Assembly (NCBI GenBank): GCA_013397455.1
Contig: VYZB01000388.1
Location: 571,460-635,459 of the forward strand
DNA from: Crotophaga sulcirostris
Lineage: Eukaryota; Chordata; Aves; Cuculiformes; Crotophagidae
Length of the DNA stretch: 64,000 nucleotides
Direction of reading: 5' to 3'
The position numbers and the translations under genes are program-made. The notes under the pieces were generated by a model, which made no database searches, was not told where the DNA came from, and saw only the letters and a program-made list of their open reading frames with translations. Below are positions 62,265-64,000 of the stretch, one piece after another (the first letter of the stretch is position 1; each line of letters begins with the position of its first letter).

Positions 62265-62270
62265 TTTATT
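62265..62270 (-). terminator. Poly(A) signal AATAAA
   Basis: Canonical hexamer on the minus strand with a GT-rich element about 30 bases downstream. Such hexamers also occur by chance in AT-rich DNA. Confidence 0.4.
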
Positions 62271-63212
62271 AATAAGGTATGTCGTTACTGAACAAGGCAA
62301 CTGGGAAACACAAGGACTGGACATATACATTAAAATTTTACAACTCGACAAAAAATTGGCATATGACTTATATACAGATGTGATTAGTGAAGGTTACAAC
62401 TCTACTGTACTTGATTAAACACAGTCCTAAGCACTTACATTATGAAAATATGAAGTTGATCATACACAGGTCAAGATCTGGAATCTAAAAATAGTAACAA
62501 TTTAAAAACTTCAAAACCTTCTATGTTGATCCACTTTACATAACGTGACTACAGATTTTGCTACTACCATATACACGAAAGATTATCAAAAATATATTGA
62601 TGGGTCTATCACTAATCATGAATGTTTGTATTTACATTAAGTTAGCAAATTTTTCACCAAATAACTTTATATACAAAACTCAATTTGCCCTTTGTGAAAG
62701 AGTCATTAAAAAGTTAAAAACCATAGAAATGCCAGTTAGAAATAATGCATTCCAAAAATTGGACTTGTTTACAACAACTGAGAACAATTGAAAATAATTT
62801 ATGAAAAAGTATGTCATTTTAGTACAAGTACTCTCACACCACACTAGTTCCAATACAGAGTAGCAGGAATTTTGTCCTGTGTGTTCTTTGAGTAGTAACT
62901 TCTCTTCCAATAATGCTGCAACAAAAAAGAAGAAAATTATTCTTAAGCAGTTTACTGTGAGTCTTAAAAAAAATAGTTCAAGGGACCAATATTCTTTCCC
63001 CCCTTCTCTGTGCAGGAAGCCCTGTCCCCATTTGTACCGGCCCAAATACTTAGAATTCTTGTTTCATACTCCTTAGAGGCCAAAAGGGAAAGGAAAAAAA
63101 AGAAAAGAGGAACCCAACTTCCTCTGTACTTTAGTTCTATTCAGAAAGTGCACATCCTTTTGCCAGCAGTGATTTTGAGTATGATCTTGGCTGATCAGTC
63201 TTCTCTGCCAAA

Positions 63213-63317
63213 CTAGAAACCCCTCCAACCCGTCTCAATTGAAAAAGAACTTAGACAGGAACCCGACGTTCGCTCTGCAGGCACTTCTTCTACACAGACA
63301 CGAGCACCTAAGGAATG
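63213..63317 (-). other. Weak candidate C-terminal coding exon
   Basis: After the acceptor CCATGTTTTGTATTGCAG the minus strand reads 34 codons to TAG (63215-63213), beginning HSLGARVCVEEVPAERTSGS. Four CpGs persist in a CpG-poor area. A plus-strand reading of the same bases, ending NTKHGC, is also open, so the strand is uncertain. It could equally be part of a long 3' UTR. Confidence 0.2.
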
Positions 63318-64000
63318 CTGCAATACAAAACATGGATGCTGAATGAATCCACACATACTAAGGATTAGACAACTACTGAAACACGGACTTTTGGAATTAC
63401 GTTCCACTCAGGCCCACCTGAGTACCAGAAATCAGTTTGAAAACACAAAAGCAATCAATGACTAAGGTCTCGGCTCACTTCAAGTCACAGACATTATGGA
63501 AACAATGACGTGGTTCTTCACTGAATCTAATCAGTACAACACAATTATTCATAATGCACCGCAATAACTTTGTCAAAGTGCAGACACCACATAACAAGCA
63601 AAATTAGATATTGCTGTCAAATCCAAATGAAGTGGATTGAATTTCCCTTTTTACCTCTAGACATGCTGAATGCATTTTCTATACTTGCTGTATGGAATTC
63701 CTAGCTTCCAATTCCACCAAAGTCTCTCCATGTCCTATTATTTTGCCTGTGTGCTATTCTTACTTATTCTTCAAATTCCGTAGTGACCAACTTAACTTTT
63801 TTTTTATTAAAAGTTAAGGATGGAATGACATGTCAACCACCTTTAATCTATGCAGCCACACTCCTAGCCTTGAAAACGTGTCCCCTCTTGTTTCAGACAG
63901 CCCTCCATTCTTTGGCTTTCCTCCTAAGTAATTATTCTCCAACTGGTCTTTCAGGTCATCTTCCTTATTCCTCTCAAATCAAGCTCACTGGGGAATGCGT

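Larger units (their letters stand above)
62240..64000 (-). other. Candidate 3' UTR of a minus-strand gene
   Basis: Read on the minus strand this AT-rich, repeat-free block ends in AATAAA (62270-62265), followed about 30 bases later by a GT-rich TTTTGTGTATG element, the usual arrangement of a vertebrate cleavage site. A GCACTTT seed match for the miR-17/20/93 family lies at 63581-63575. Two good minus-strand acceptors lie inside: TTTGTATTGCAG at 63318 and TTCTTTTTGTTGCAG near 62921. The coding part of the gene would lie beyond 64000. Composition and signals support the idea; no homology does. Confidence 0.35.

Overview
The window looks like avian nuclear DNA. Five 3'-terminal CR1 LINE fragments carry the usual bird 3' ends. 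There is also a solo LTR of the bird ERVL type, three heavily decayed MIR SINEs, and no Alu, L1 or bacterial-style gene packing. Apart from two GC-rich islands the sequence is AT-leaning, CpG-poor and interrupted by stops in every frame. I recognise no complete protein-coding gene by name. Most of the window reads as intergenic or intronic DNA. A 113-base assembly gap (N) lies at 13997-14109.

Layout. Bases 1-305 are a CpG island with GC boxes and a duplicated octamer-like plus CCAAT module, probably a promoter; a CR1 fragment (311-665) abuts it. From 0.7 to 22.7 kb the sequence is mostly unique. It holds an ancient antisense CR1 relic (4.86-4.99 kb), two sense MIR relics (9.07-9.21 and 18.89-19.05 kb), a small CpG/TATA cluster (18.35-18.66 kb) and weak exon-like segments on the minus strand (2.65-2.87 and 7.15-7.31 kb). 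A solo ERVL-type LTR occupies 22.71-23.45 kb, and a minus-strand MIR lies at 25.21-25.34 kb. A short non-autonomous hAT-type DNA transposon with terminal inverted repeats and a near-perfect 8-bp target duplication lies at 34.39-34.60 kb. A minus-strand exon candidate for a small membrane protein is at 43.30-43.51 kb. A short CR1 with octamer arrays at both ends is at 54.62-54.79 kb.

The right side has three CR1 fragments in the same (minus) orientation at 57.82-59.62 kb. A GC-rich island with a strong CTCF-like motif sits between the second and third. The last 1.8 kb resembles the 3' untranslated region of a minus-strand gene whose coding part would lie mainly beyond the window, with a poly(A) signal at 62265-62270.

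How it fits together. If the exon-like segments are real, the window holds a promoter at its left edge and the 3' end of a minus-strand gene at its right edge, separated by repeat-poor noncoding DNA. No multi-gene system such as an operon, CRISPR array or toxin cluster is visible. The best signals are the hAT insertion, the CR1 elements beside GC islands with GC-shifted tails, and the unassigned exon candidates.
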